Positions 55,121 through 64,000 of a DNA stretch of 64,000 nt are shown here, piece after piece. Within the stretch, counting starts at the first letter, position 1, and each line of letters opens with the position of its first letter. A model generated the notes under the pieces. That model did not search any database and was not told the DNA's origin. It saw nothing but the letters and a program-made list of their open reading frames with translations. The stretch lies in NCBI GenBank assembly GCA_009760855.2, contig WPIO01000038.1, forward strand, positions 3,248,501-3,312,500. Reading direction: 5' to 3'. Source of the stretch: Cristatella mucedo (Eukaryota; Bryozoa; Phylactolaemata; Cristatellidae). A program made the translations under genes and the position numbers.

Positions 55121-55311
55121 CTTTGAAAAGGGATTCCTTGCCGACAGAGCTAATGAGTTTCGTGAGGAGTACGTCATCCAGCGACTCCTTCTTGACACGA
55201 AATCGCACCTGGACGCCTGTTGACGAATGCGAGCTACGAACTTTTGAATAGACTCGCCAGCCTGGCAATGCAGATCCGACCGGTATGTATACCTTTCTCG
55301 AATGAGAAAGC

Positions 55312-55832
55312 GTATAATAATAATAATAATAATAATAATTCACTTGATAAAGCGCCCTCAGAGAACTTAATCTCTTTCTAGGCGCTTTACATTTGCTGTA
55401 AAGTGAAATGCAATTGAATGCTAAGTAAAATCATGCATGAAAAACAAATAAAATGAATAATATGGTTAGGGGTGACATGCATAGGGTCAGCATGCAAATG
55501 TGGTTAGTGACAGCATGCACAGTGTCAGCACGCATAAGTACATGAAGGACGAATCACAGGGACCCACTAAATGCTGTCCTAAATAGGTGTGTTTTTAGGT
55601 TTCTTTTAAATGTGGTCAGGTCAGGGGATGTTCTGACGCAGGTCGGGAGGGAGTTCCAGGCTTTGGGAGCATATGAACTAAATGCACGGTCTCCAAAGGA
55701 TTTAAGGTTTGTATGAGGTATTTGTAGACTGTTGGATTCCGAAAAGCGGGTGGTACGATCCTTTGCCTGATGGGGTAGTATATCTGACAGATAGGCTGGA
55801 GCCATAGAATGAAGGGACCTAAATAATGGTAT
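55312..55832 (-). mobile_element. LINE-A 3' copy, well preserved
   Basis: The minus frame reads SLHSMAPAYLSDILPHQAKD, RTTRFSESNSLQIPHTNLKS, FGDRAFSSYAPKAWNSLPTC, VRTSPDLTTFKRNLKTHLFR and TAFSGSL before the stop at about 55554. The 3' UTR and an ATA/ATT microsatellite (55315-55340) follow. Confidence 0.93.
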
Positions 55833-56338
55833 GAGGTTGAACTGCCCAATCGTGAAGTCTGCTATCTGCTTAATGTTCAAATTGTTGACATAAAGCACGG
55901 GTGTCAGAGACAACAGCAGTTCGAATAGTACTGGGGACTGGCTGACGAGAAATACTTGTGCAAGTTTACCGTCGGGCACTGACTGTGCCCCAGCACACGC
56001 GTTGAACCTTGCCCAGGCTGCGAAAGCTGGGATCGCCGCTAGACAACAGTCGGTCTGCTGTTGGCAGCTCATACCTTGCGAAAGAGTTTAGCGGAAAGTG
56101 GATCTGCTTCTCGCGCGCTTGCCGCTCACGAGTCCCGTCTGTTCCTTATGATGCTCCTTCTGCTCCTCGAACTGTCGCTGGAGTGGTTCTACCATCTCCC
56201 CGCCCTCCCCCCCCCGCCGTTTCACTTTTAGCTGGATTTTGGGAGATCCTATACAGTCTTTGCTGGATGACAGAAATGTGTCACGTTAGGCGCCGGAAAC
56301 GCGTTATGTTATTAGGGTGAGATACCGGTAAGAAGTAA
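55833..56338. other. Intergenic, nothing recognised
   Basis: A run of C near 56205-56215; no gene match. Confidence 0.5.
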
Positions 56339-56345
56339 GCATTCA

Positions 56346-57430
56346 AATAATAATAATAATAATAACAACAGTAATAATACTGCCACTGCACTTGATAAAG
56401 TGAACTCAGAGAACTCAATCTCTTTCTAGGCGCTTTACATTTACTGCAAAGGAAACATGGTTGAGTGGTAAATGGTATCATGCTTGATAAACAACATGAA
56501 AAGCATGGTTAGGGGTTGACATGCACACGGTCAGCACGCAAAAGTGGTTGGTGGCAGCATGCACAGTGTCAGCACGCATAAGCACATGAAGGACGAATCA
56601 CAGGGACCCACTAAATGCCGTCATAAATAGGTGCGTTTCTAAGTTCTTTCTAAATGTGGTCAAGTCAGGAGGTGTCGTGATGCATGCTGGAAGTGAGTTC
56701 CAGGCTTTAAGAGTATACGAACTAAATGCACAGTCTCCAACGCATTTGAGCTTTGTAGGAGGTATATTTAAACATGTAGATTCGGAAAAGCAGGTGGTAC
56801 TATGCTTAGCCTGGTGGGGGAGAAGATCTGATAGGTAGGCTGGAGCCAAAGAAAGGATGGACCGAAAATTGAGCGACGAAACAATGAAATCGATCCTTTG
56901 CATGACTGATAGCCAGTGCAGGTAGGCGAGAAGCGGTGTGGTGTAGAAACCTCTGTGCTCACGAAAGACGAGTCTAGCTGCAGAGTTCTGTACCAGCTGT
57001 AAGAGCCTGATTGCACATTCTGGTAGGCCAGCAAGCAGTGAGTTGCAGAAGTCAAAAAGGGATGTCACAAATAAATGGACCGACTTAGATATGGTATCCC
57101 TGTGTGTGTAAACAAGCCCGAATTTCAGCAACATTACCTAGCTGAAAGTCGACAGACTTGGTTGTGGAGATGATTTGGTCGTCTAAAGAAAGGTCCCCTT
57201 GGTACATGGCACCTAGTTTCGTGCTGGTTCTACTGGAGATATTCTGGCTGAGCTAATTTTGAGCGTTAGCCTTTCCATTTTCTGAATCACACTTGGTTTG
57301 CCAATAGCTAATAAGTTAGTGTTACATTAATTTAGTTTAAGAAAATGTGCTGCCATCCGAGTGTGGATGTCATCAATACATGCAGCAAGGAAGTTAAGAG
57401 AATTCGAGGTGCTCTTAGGTTGGGAGAAAA
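56346..57430 (-). mobile_element. LINE-A copy, about 1.1 kb
   Basis: The minus frame at 56598-57134 (178 codons) contains FVTSLFDFCNSLLAGLPECA, IRLLQLVQNSAARLVFREHR, SLAPAYLSDLLPHQAKHSTT and LKAWNSLPAC and ends THLFMTAFSGSL. Upstream pieces to 57430 match the RT-to-C-terminal region with frameshifts. The tail at 56346-56420 has ATA/ATT repeats. Confidence 0.92.
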
Positions 57431-58432
57431 AGTAGTCAGTTTTACTGAGGAGCAGAGCGCGAAACAGTTGCTCCTGAGAGAGCGTTCTTGTGCTTTTCCT
57501 AGGGTGGCCGGTCAGATATACCATTATAACTACGAAGGCTCGAAAGAGGAGGTGTACCCTGCCGCTTACCAAAGGCGTAGCCTAACGCCGAATGTGATTC
57601 GTTGGGTGTCAACGCTCAGGAAGAGGCAGCCACGCGAAACAGCGTTTCTGGCACTAACCTACTTACCGTAACTAAGTGGTCGTGAGTTCTTGGCGTGAAT
57701 TGGAAAGAGACCCGCGCACGAATAGGGGATTGTACTGAGCTTGATTTGCAAGCGAACAATGTCGCTGCACGTCTAGTTCAGTTTTATCTACGCACTCCTC
57801 GCAGGCTCTCAAAAAGCAAGGATAATATGTCGCCTCACTTAACCTACCTGAGTCTATAAGGGGAAACGATCTAAGTTGACTGAGTGCGTGAACAACTGGA
57901 ACCTAGACCCCGACCGGAGAGCTAGGACTTCACCTCGACCTTCGTAAAGGCAGAAATACCTCGACCTTCATCAAGGCACGAATACTGGGGCCACTTCACT
58001 TATCAAGAAATACTTCCTCTGCACTGCACTGGACTACTAGTTCGCATCGGCAAATCCTTACGCCGGGATCGCACGCGTTCACATATCCACAAAATGCGAG
58101 CAGCGGACGCTATCCAAACCGTATTCGATGGCGTCCGCCGAATTCTCCTGGCGCTGACTCGCTCTGTTCTGTCCATCGCCCGTGGACAGCCCGCCCACCT
58201 CCCACGCTTTCAAGGAAAGTGAGTCTGGCAACTGCCAGAAAAACCGTCAAAACGAAGCCGAAGACGAAGAAGTAATCGTGAGCGAACCTAGCCCCACTCT
58301 AAAAGAACTAACCAAAACAATAGGGTATGAGCTTAGTGTTATTAGGTCCGGTGGCGTGGGCCATTGCGATGGAGAATTAATACCGCCACTTAAACACCGG
58401 ATGGACGTCGTCGGCCAGCGTGAATATCGAAA
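57431..58432. other. Intergenic, nothing recognised apart from a small tandem repeat
   Basis: CCTCGACCTTCGTAAAGGCA and CCTCGACCTTCATCAAGGCA follow each other at 57933-57972. Other frames have no domain. Confidence 0.5.
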
Positions 58433-58580
58433 GGTTCCAGATGACCGTGCATTTAGTTCATATGCTCCCAAAGCCTGGAACTCCCTCCCAACCTGCGTCA
58501 GAATATCCCCTGACCTGACCACATTTAAAAGGAACCTAAATACACACCTATTTAGGACAGCATTTAGTGGGTCCCTGTGA
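58182..58580 (+). pseudogene. Chimeric open frame: unknown 5' part fused to LINE-A C-terminus
   Basis: A 132-codon frame starts MDSPPTSHAFKESES with an acidic, Lys-rich first 80 residues of unknown origin. From residue 87 it runs into the LINE-A C-terminus (DDRAFSSYAPKAWNSLPTCV, TFKRNLNTHLFRTAFSGSL). The junction at about 58433 is the 5' truncation point of the LINE, so the fusion is most simply a chance read-through. Confidence 0.55.
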
Positions 58581-58828
58581 TTCGTCCTTCACGTGCTTAT
58601 GCATGCTGACACTGTGCATGCTGCCACTAACCACATTTGCATGCTGACCCTGTGCATGTCACCCCTAACCATGTTATTCATTCTGTTTGTTTTTCAAGCA
58701 TGATTTTACTTACCATTCAATTGCATTTCCCTTTGCAGAAAATGTAAAGTGCCTAGAAAGAGATTAAGTTCTCTGAGGGCGCCTTATCAAGTACATTATT
58801 ATTATTATTATTGTTATTATTATTATTA
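58433..58828 (+). mobile_element. LINE-A 3' copy, well preserved
   Basis: Last about 48 ORF2 codons, stop at 58578-58580, the 3' UTR with its internal duplication (TGCTGACACTGTGCATGCTG and TGCTGACCCTGTGCATGTCA), TGCCTAGAAAGAGATTAAGT, GAGGGCGCCTTATCAAGTAC and ATT repeats to 58828. Confidence 0.95.
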
Positions 58829-59330
58829 GGGTCACTTTGGAACGTGACACATATGCTTCCTGCAGATTCAACAGGAAATATTCTGGCAGAGCCAATTTTG
58901 AGCGTTAGCATTTCTAATTTCTGCATCACACTAGGTTTGCTCGTAACTGGTTAGTTGGTGTTATCATCTTGGCGAAAGTGACATGAGAGGCGCCCAAGAA
59001 GGACTTTGCGAACGAAAGTATCAAAAGCTGCCGAAAGATCAGACAAAACAAGTACATATACCCATTTCTGCATTTCTAACTAGCTCGCTATAAACTGAAA
59101 GCAATGCTTACTCGGAGGAGTGATTAGCTCTAAAATTAGACTTGAACTTGCCATAAAAGTTTGAAGTTTCAGTATAGGAGTTGAGCTTTTCTACCATGAC
59201 CCGTTCCAGTGTCGTTGATAGGGCGATACGAGGGAGACCGGGCGGAAGATGACCAAGTACTCCTGCTTTAGTGCAGCCTTCTTAAGTCGAGGCCTGACTA
59301 CAGTTTGTTTGAACTGAGACTAATGCCCTC
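58829..59330 (-). mobile_element. LINE-A RT fragment, opposite orientation
   Basis: GGTCACTTTGGAACGTGACA, GAGCCAATTTTGAGCGTTAG, GACATGAGAGGCGCCCAAGA, AGTATCAAAAGCTGCCGAAA and AAGTCGAGGCCTGACTACAG are collinear with the minus-strand copy at 21740-22560, with an internal deletion. Confidence 0.8.
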
Positions 59331-60539
59331 CTGCATAATCTTTTCAGACCAGCGGGTGGCAATGATGTTCCCGGCAAATGTATACAAGAACTTGCACATC
59401 GGTTCGATTTCGTTGTTAAGAACATCATTGCTGACATCTTGTATTTCGTCATTACAGCCAACCGCAGCGTGCATCCTTCATTGTGTGTTCATCCTTCATT
59501 TCATTGCACACATAGTTCTTCAGATTGCTTCGACACGATTCTGACGGTGCTGCTCAGGTCAACGGCATTTTAGACTTCGAAATACTATATTTTTTAGGGC
59601 AGCCATCCGAAAAATAAACAAGTAAATTGCGATTTTACTTGCGGAAATCCGGTAACCCGTGTAACAGCTATCGTGCTCATATGCTGTAGGCAACGTTTTG
59701 ACTTACTAACCACTTCCAGTCGAGCGGCAGCGCTTTTAAGCTGTTCAACAAAAGGCAGGGTGCACGGCTTCTCTTTGACAAACCAGCAGAGCCATTTGAA
59801 CCGACTGGCAGTGCGCACGAGCTTCACCGTGAACGTGGGCCGGGAGGAAGCAGCATGGGGCTGCGTTGGGTGCCGGGGTGCCAGAAGAGGGCCGGAGCCT
59901 CCGTGCCAACCCCACCTTAAATCAACAGGAAGTGATTGTAATTTATAGGACTGCTAAAGTCACATGATTATTGTGTGTGTCTATAGAATAAAAATAGGTA
60001 TTCTCATCTAAGATATGATACAATGTTAATAAATATATTTAAGGATATTTTAGGTCCACATTAATACACTTAGGGGCATCCAGCAAATGAATGCGCCACG
60101 ATTATCCATAAACCAAGGGAGATAACTTTATTTCGATGGCTGATCTTTGGGAAATGTTTTCTTAACCGCCATCTTAAAACGAGGCCGGAGGAGTTCTAGC
60201 TGCCGCACCTGAGGGAGGAAACCCAGTGGTAATGTATATGGAGATACCGAGTTGAATTGCTGACCAGTAAAAATCGAATGTGCACGCCTGCACGGCCAAC
60301 AATTAGAACAAGCTGCAGCACTTAAAACAACCGTGGCCCAGCTGTATGCACGCGCGTTACGACTACCTTGCAATGCCGAACGCTCAGCGGAGGCGCACCC
60401 TGGCGCTTGCCTAGCGGCGCAGCCAACTGCCGAATTCGCTTCCGTGTGCGTCCACGCGCAATAAGCAGGTTGCTTCACTTGCAGCGTCTCTGGTGCCAGC
60501 CTACGTACCGTCACTTGCGCGTCATGAGTTTGTCTTAAA
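59331..60539. other. Intergenic, nothing recognised
   Basis: No domain-bearing frame. A 128-codon minus frame at 60128-60514 has no known motif. Confidence 0.45.
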
Positions 60540-61500
60540 CTAGTGTGGTATAGCAGCGGCTCCGGCGGCGGCGACTGCTCTCGTAGAGTCTCGCCGAGAC
60601 ACCGGCGCAGACGTGAGCGGCTAGCGAGACTCTACTCTAGTTCTCTCAACGCGTTCATATACGATAGCTCGATGAATCGCAGCTGACGACAGGAAATATG
60701 ATTCGCATCAGTGGCACGAAGCAGGGCTGCGTTAATGGCTTAACTATTTGCCACATGTGAGGCACGTGCATTAGCGTCAGGGCGCCGCACTAACTACAGC
60801 AGTAGAAGCCGCAACCGCACACAGCACTCGACCGAGACACACGCACATAAATGGGGCATTTCACTGAGCTTTACTTTGCGAGTTCACAGAAATGCCGCTT
60901 CGCGTACAGCTTGTTTTATCCGCACGCTCCTCGCTAGCACTCAGCAAAGTACGCGTGCGGACCTACACCCTATGACCAGGTCGCTCGTGCAGAGAAAACC
61001 GCCAGCAGCGCCGGTTCTCGTTCCCGATGGCTCCGCAAAAAAACGCCGAGGGTACCCCGAACGCCGCTCTAAGGAAGACACGTCCCGCGGACGCCGGCAA
61101 AACGCTACCGCTCGCCCCAAGCTCGCTCGGGCACGTGGACCAATCAGCGGCGTGCGTGCCCGCTTGCGCGACCGCGTTGGGTTGGTCACGCCGCTTCCTC
61201 CTCTCGAGCCCAGGATACAGCACAGGAAGATGCCACACAAGTGACTCTGGAGGTCCAGCCGTCGTCGAAAGGTGGAAAGGGCGCCTGCACCTGCATCGCC
61301 AGGATTGCGTGGCCAGGACTCAACCCGGCAGGTGTCGCTGGCTGGCCAACTCGCCACCTGACTCAGCCGATCCTCCTGGCCTCGACCCTGGGCTGATCTG
61401 CCACTGCCCCGGCCAGCGAACTCTGGCAATTCGCCTTCCGCCTGCACCGGTCTTCCGACCTCTCCCGACTCACTGCGAATCAAACGTCGATCCAATCTGA
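60540..61500. promoter_or_regulatory. GC/CpG-rich island without a recognisable gene
   Basis: Overlapping frames on both strands (184 codons minus at 60941-61495, 157 codons plus at 61027-61500) are Arg/Pro/Ala-rich and domain-free. It could be a promoter or 5' exon. Confidence 0.4.
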
Positions 61501-61600
61501 TCCGCTGTAGTTTTGGACTATTTGTCTCCTCTCAGGAGAACCATAAAACTCTAAAGTCCTCGTATAGGTAATCCTGAAGCCACAAATTACCCTGCAATAA

Positions 61601-62030
61601 CCCTAATAATAATAACATAATAATAATACATTTGATAAAGCGCCCTCAGAGAACTCAATCTCTATCCAGGCACTTTGCATTTGCTGCCAAGGTAGCACGA
61701 TCGAATGGTTAGCGATAGCGTGCTCAATAAACAACACATGTAGCATGGTTAGGGGTGACATACACAAGAGTCAGCATGCAAATATGGTTAGTGGCAGCAT
61801 GCAACAATGTCAGTACGCATAAGCACATACAGGATGAATCACGGGACCCACAAAATGCTGCGATACAAAAATACACTTTTAGTTTCTTTTTACATGCCAT
61901 TAAGTCAGGGGTATTGTGGCAGGATTTGGTCAAGTAGTTTTGTTCTAGAACGGCCACAATAAGTCTCTGTACAAGTAGCCTACAGCAGTGGGACGAGGCT
62001 GTCCAGTAACTCAAGATCGAGGTCATTGTA
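61601..62030 (-). mobile_element. LINE-A 3' copy, diverged
   Basis: AATAATAATACATTTGATAA, AGCGCCCTCAGAGAACTCAA, TCCAGGCACTTTGCATTTGC, CAAATATGGTTAGTGGCAGC and AAGTCAGGGGTATTGTGGCA. The minus frame retains DLMACKKKLKVYFCIAAFCG (cf. DLTTFKRNLKTHLFRTAFSG). Confidence 0.85.
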
Positions 62031-62660
62031 CGCTAGCCTCTGTCAGCTTTTCATTATACCATGTCTCTGAAAAAATTAGTGGTGATTAATCTAGATCATT
62101 TTAAAGAAGAAGGACGTTCGAATGTTCTCGGATTGACAGAATCTGTAAATCCGGTATACAAACTGGTGTGGTTTCAATTTAGGAGCCTACAGTGGCAGTT
62201 TTGTGGTGGTCTGGCTGTACCGCCTGCTGAGCAAAAGTGCCATGCGAAAAACACAGCGTGCATACGTAACTGCATGTGTAACTGGCGCTGTAAGTGCATA
62301 CGTAACTGGCGCTGAGCATTGCATGAGCTTCACACGCTGCAGTGGAGCCGGAGGGTGAGCAAATTGAGGCGGTCGGGAAAAAGTGACTGACAAAGCCGAG
62401 ATAAAAACGACGCTCAGAAAGTACCGACATACCTGCAGGCAAGTGCACTCATGTACCGAGAAGGCTATTTATAGTTTGACAATATGACAGGCAGAGCAGC
62501 AAGTCCCGACTTGCCGACTGCTAGCACCGGACGCCCGATAGCGTCGTCGGGGTAGTCAGGACTTCAGTTAACCTTCGCTGCAGTCCAACTCAACTTCCTG
62601 CTCCATCTTCGAGCTCCCGCAGCGCCCGGAGTAGGCAGAGCTGAGCGACGTCGGATTTCC
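62031..62660. other. Intergenic; small tandem repeat
   Basis: TGCATACGTAACTGCATGTG and TGCATACGTAACTGGCGCTG lie close together at 62260-62316. Otherwise unrecognised. Confidence 0.5.
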
Positions 62661-62668
62661 TAGCTATC

Positions 62669-62764
62669 ATTAGCTTTTATTATGTATTTTACATATATTT
62701 ATATATATATTATTTATGTTACATTTATTATTGCACGAGAGACTTCCTCGCTTTGGGAAGTTCG
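62669..62764 (-). terminator. 3' UTR with poly(A) signals of the propeller-like gene
   Basis: On the minus strand AATAAA occurs at 62729-62724, 36 bases past the stop codon, and again near 62677 (ATAATAAAAGC), in an AT-rich stretch. Confidence 0.6.
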
Positions 62765-63611
62765 CTACTGCGGCAGGGCCGAACTGGCCGGACGGCCGCT
62801 CGGCGAACCCCGGCGGCTTTGAGCGACGTCGACATTCCTTCGCATTCGACGCCGGTAGTCGCCAGCAATGTAGCCCTGGACGGTGCGCGTGGGCCAGCTG
62901 CGGCCGCTCGCGGAAACATGGCCGACTTGTCTGTCTTGGCTGATGACGTCGGCCAGTAAGCACTTCATTCCCTCAATTCGAACAACGTAGCTGCTGTGAT
63001 CGTTCAAGTGACAGCCCACGTCGAACGCGTCGTCGTCTCGAATCAGCAGACTTGTGGGATACCAGAATGGACCGGCTACGTAACGAGACAGCACGAGCGG
63101 AACGCCGTTCAGCCATTGCGGGTCCGGCTCGACCGCTCCGCTCACGTACACAAGTCTCCAGTGGTCGACGTGGAGGACTACTAAATGAGCAGCGTACGCC
63201 GACGTTTTGCCGCTCGGCGAAGGAAGCGAGGAATGGGCGACGCTGACGTAGTACGGGTGTGCGTACTCGACAAAGGGCGTGCCGCCTCGGAGCAAGTCGG
63301 CCGACCTATTGAACGGATACTGGCCGATACCTGTCTGACTGAAGTGCAGCACGCAGTGCCCTTCGTCGGGGTCACAGCGAAGCACGCGCAGCGGATCGAA
63401 GGTGTACACCAGATAGAGCGTGTCACCGCCGATCACCAGAGGAGTCCAGTTTATGTCCACCCGCTGCAGGCTACTGCCGGAGAGAGAGATCAACCTCTTC
63501 ACGCTCCTCTCGTAGTCCCAGAAGTACATTCGGCAGCGAGCGCTCGTGTTAGGACTCGGCATTCCATGAGCGTAATAAATCAGAAATAGTCTGCCTTTAT
63601 AGACAAAAGCT
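62765..63611 (-). CDS. Probable last exon of a GH130-like five-bladed beta-propeller protein
   Basis: 281 codons plus stop on the minus strand. The frame opens at a strong acceptor (TTTACTCTCATTTCAG, 63612-63617 being TTTCAG), with one base completing an Arg codon, so the exon starts (R)AFVYKGRLFLIYYAHG. The order of motifs is VDINWTPLVIGGDTLYLVYT, FDPLRVLRCDPDEGHCVLHF, LLRGGTPFVEYAHPYYVSVA, WRLVYVSGAVEPDPQW, then WYPTSLLIRDDDAFDVGCHL and NDHSS. This resembles, from memory, eukaryotic proteins with a glycoside hydrolase-type five-bladed propeller (NW.PF.....L.F.YS.DP..V..CD, then RGGTP, then FP.SL and Y.V.YG.ND). The enzymatic role is unproven. The preceding exon should end in an EDPR-type motif and lies right of the acceptor. 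The C-terminal 60 residues are Arg/Ser-rich and look unstructured. Confidence 0.6.
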
Positions 63612-63639
63612 CTGAAATGAGAGTAAATCAATTGCAGCT

Positions 63640-63666
63640 TGCGATAGAGAGAGAGAGAGAGAGAGC
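63640..63666 (+). repeat. (GA)n microsatellite
   Basis: About 13 GA units, in the intron upstream (on the minus strand) of the propeller exon. Confidence 0.95.
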
Positions 63667-63716
63667 TAGGATCCTAGGATCCAGGGCTTTTAGGTGGCTT
63701 ATTTCGGACTCCGGAT

Positions 63717-63782
63717 GATGTAATGTAATGCAATGTAATGCAATGTAATGCAATGTAATGTAATGTAATGTAATGTAATGGA
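63717..63782 (+). repeat. AATGT/AATGC pentanucleotide array
   Basis: Units of TAATG and CAATG repeat about 13 times and pass into GATGATGATG. Confidence 0.95.
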
Positions 63783-64000
63783 TGATGATGGCGGTGACAG
63801 TTTCTTCCTAGGGTGGGTGGCAGGCACCACTGGACGGCACATGTTCGGCAGTGCCTACTTTGGAGTTCGCGTGCTCCGCGAGTAGCAGTCGTTCTAAGGC
63901 GGAAGCAGAATGCCAGCTTAAGATTATCTCTTAGAAGAATGTGCAGATTTCTTCACACGGGCAGCGAAATCTCAGAGCTATCCTCATGCATTCCAAGCAT
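63783..64000. other. Window end, nothing recognised
   Basis: No coding exon recognised. The upstream exons of the minus-strand gene may lie beyond the window. Confidence 0.4.

Noticed and set aside
60876-61500. Overlapping frames of 122-184 codons as genes
   Set aside because: They lie on both strands of a GC-rich island, are mutually exclusive and have no domain.
63717-63782. Possible CRISPR-like or telomeric array
   Set aside because: The units are direct 5-base repeats without spacers and do not match a telomere motif.

Overview
This is repeat-rich animal DNA. Genes are split by GT-AG introns, no bacterial-type gene clusters are visible, and the sequence between exons is packed with degenerate LINE fragments, tRNA-derived SINEs, one hAT-type DNA transposon and many microsatellites. 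The aquaglyceroporin type, the LINE C-termini and the SPIN-like element fit an invertebrate, perhaps a lophotrochozoan such as a mollusc or flatworm. I cannot fix the phylum from sequence alone.

Three host gene pieces are supported. (1) Positions 1-128 carry the C-terminal exon of an aquaglyceroporin whose other exons lie left of the window. (2) A second, complete-looking aquaglyceroporin lies on the same strand at 38835-46447. Its six exons tile without a phase error into 304 codons, with both NPA motifs. The two are tandem paralogues about 38 kb apart, and both have a phase-1 splice donor just after the same C-terminal region. (3) At 62765-63611 on the minus strand is the probable last exon of a gene resembling the GH130-like five-bladed beta-propeller proteins, followed 36 bases later by a poly(A) signal.

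Layout: 0.1-7.5 kb is intergenic, dominated by a (CT)n block facing a (GA)n block around a dispersed repeat copy. 7.6-9.6 kb is a GC/CpG-rich island with no recognisable gene. 10-20 kb is mostly anonymous, with SINEs, a perfect hairpin and a short tandem array. 20-31 kb is a retrotransposon graveyard with clear nested insertions. 33.0-33.2 kb is a SPIN-like hAT MITE with a perfect 8-bp target duplication. 38.2-46.4 kb is the aquaglyceroporin gene, starting in a CpG-rich block. 47-62 kb is intergenic, with more LINE copies and two more CpG-rich islands (53.7-55.1 and 60.5-61.5 kb). 62.7-63.6 kb is the propeller-like gene.

Two LINE families recur, both of the CR1/L2 type by their reverse transcriptase and C-terminal motifs. 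I call them LINE-A (3' end GAGGGCGCTTTATCAAGT plus ATT repeats) and LINE-B (3' end with GACGGAGATAC). SINE-B ends in a close copy of the LINE-A tail and is therefore probably mobilised by LINE-A. SINE-A ends in (ATTT)n and shows no such match. These are working names for this window only.
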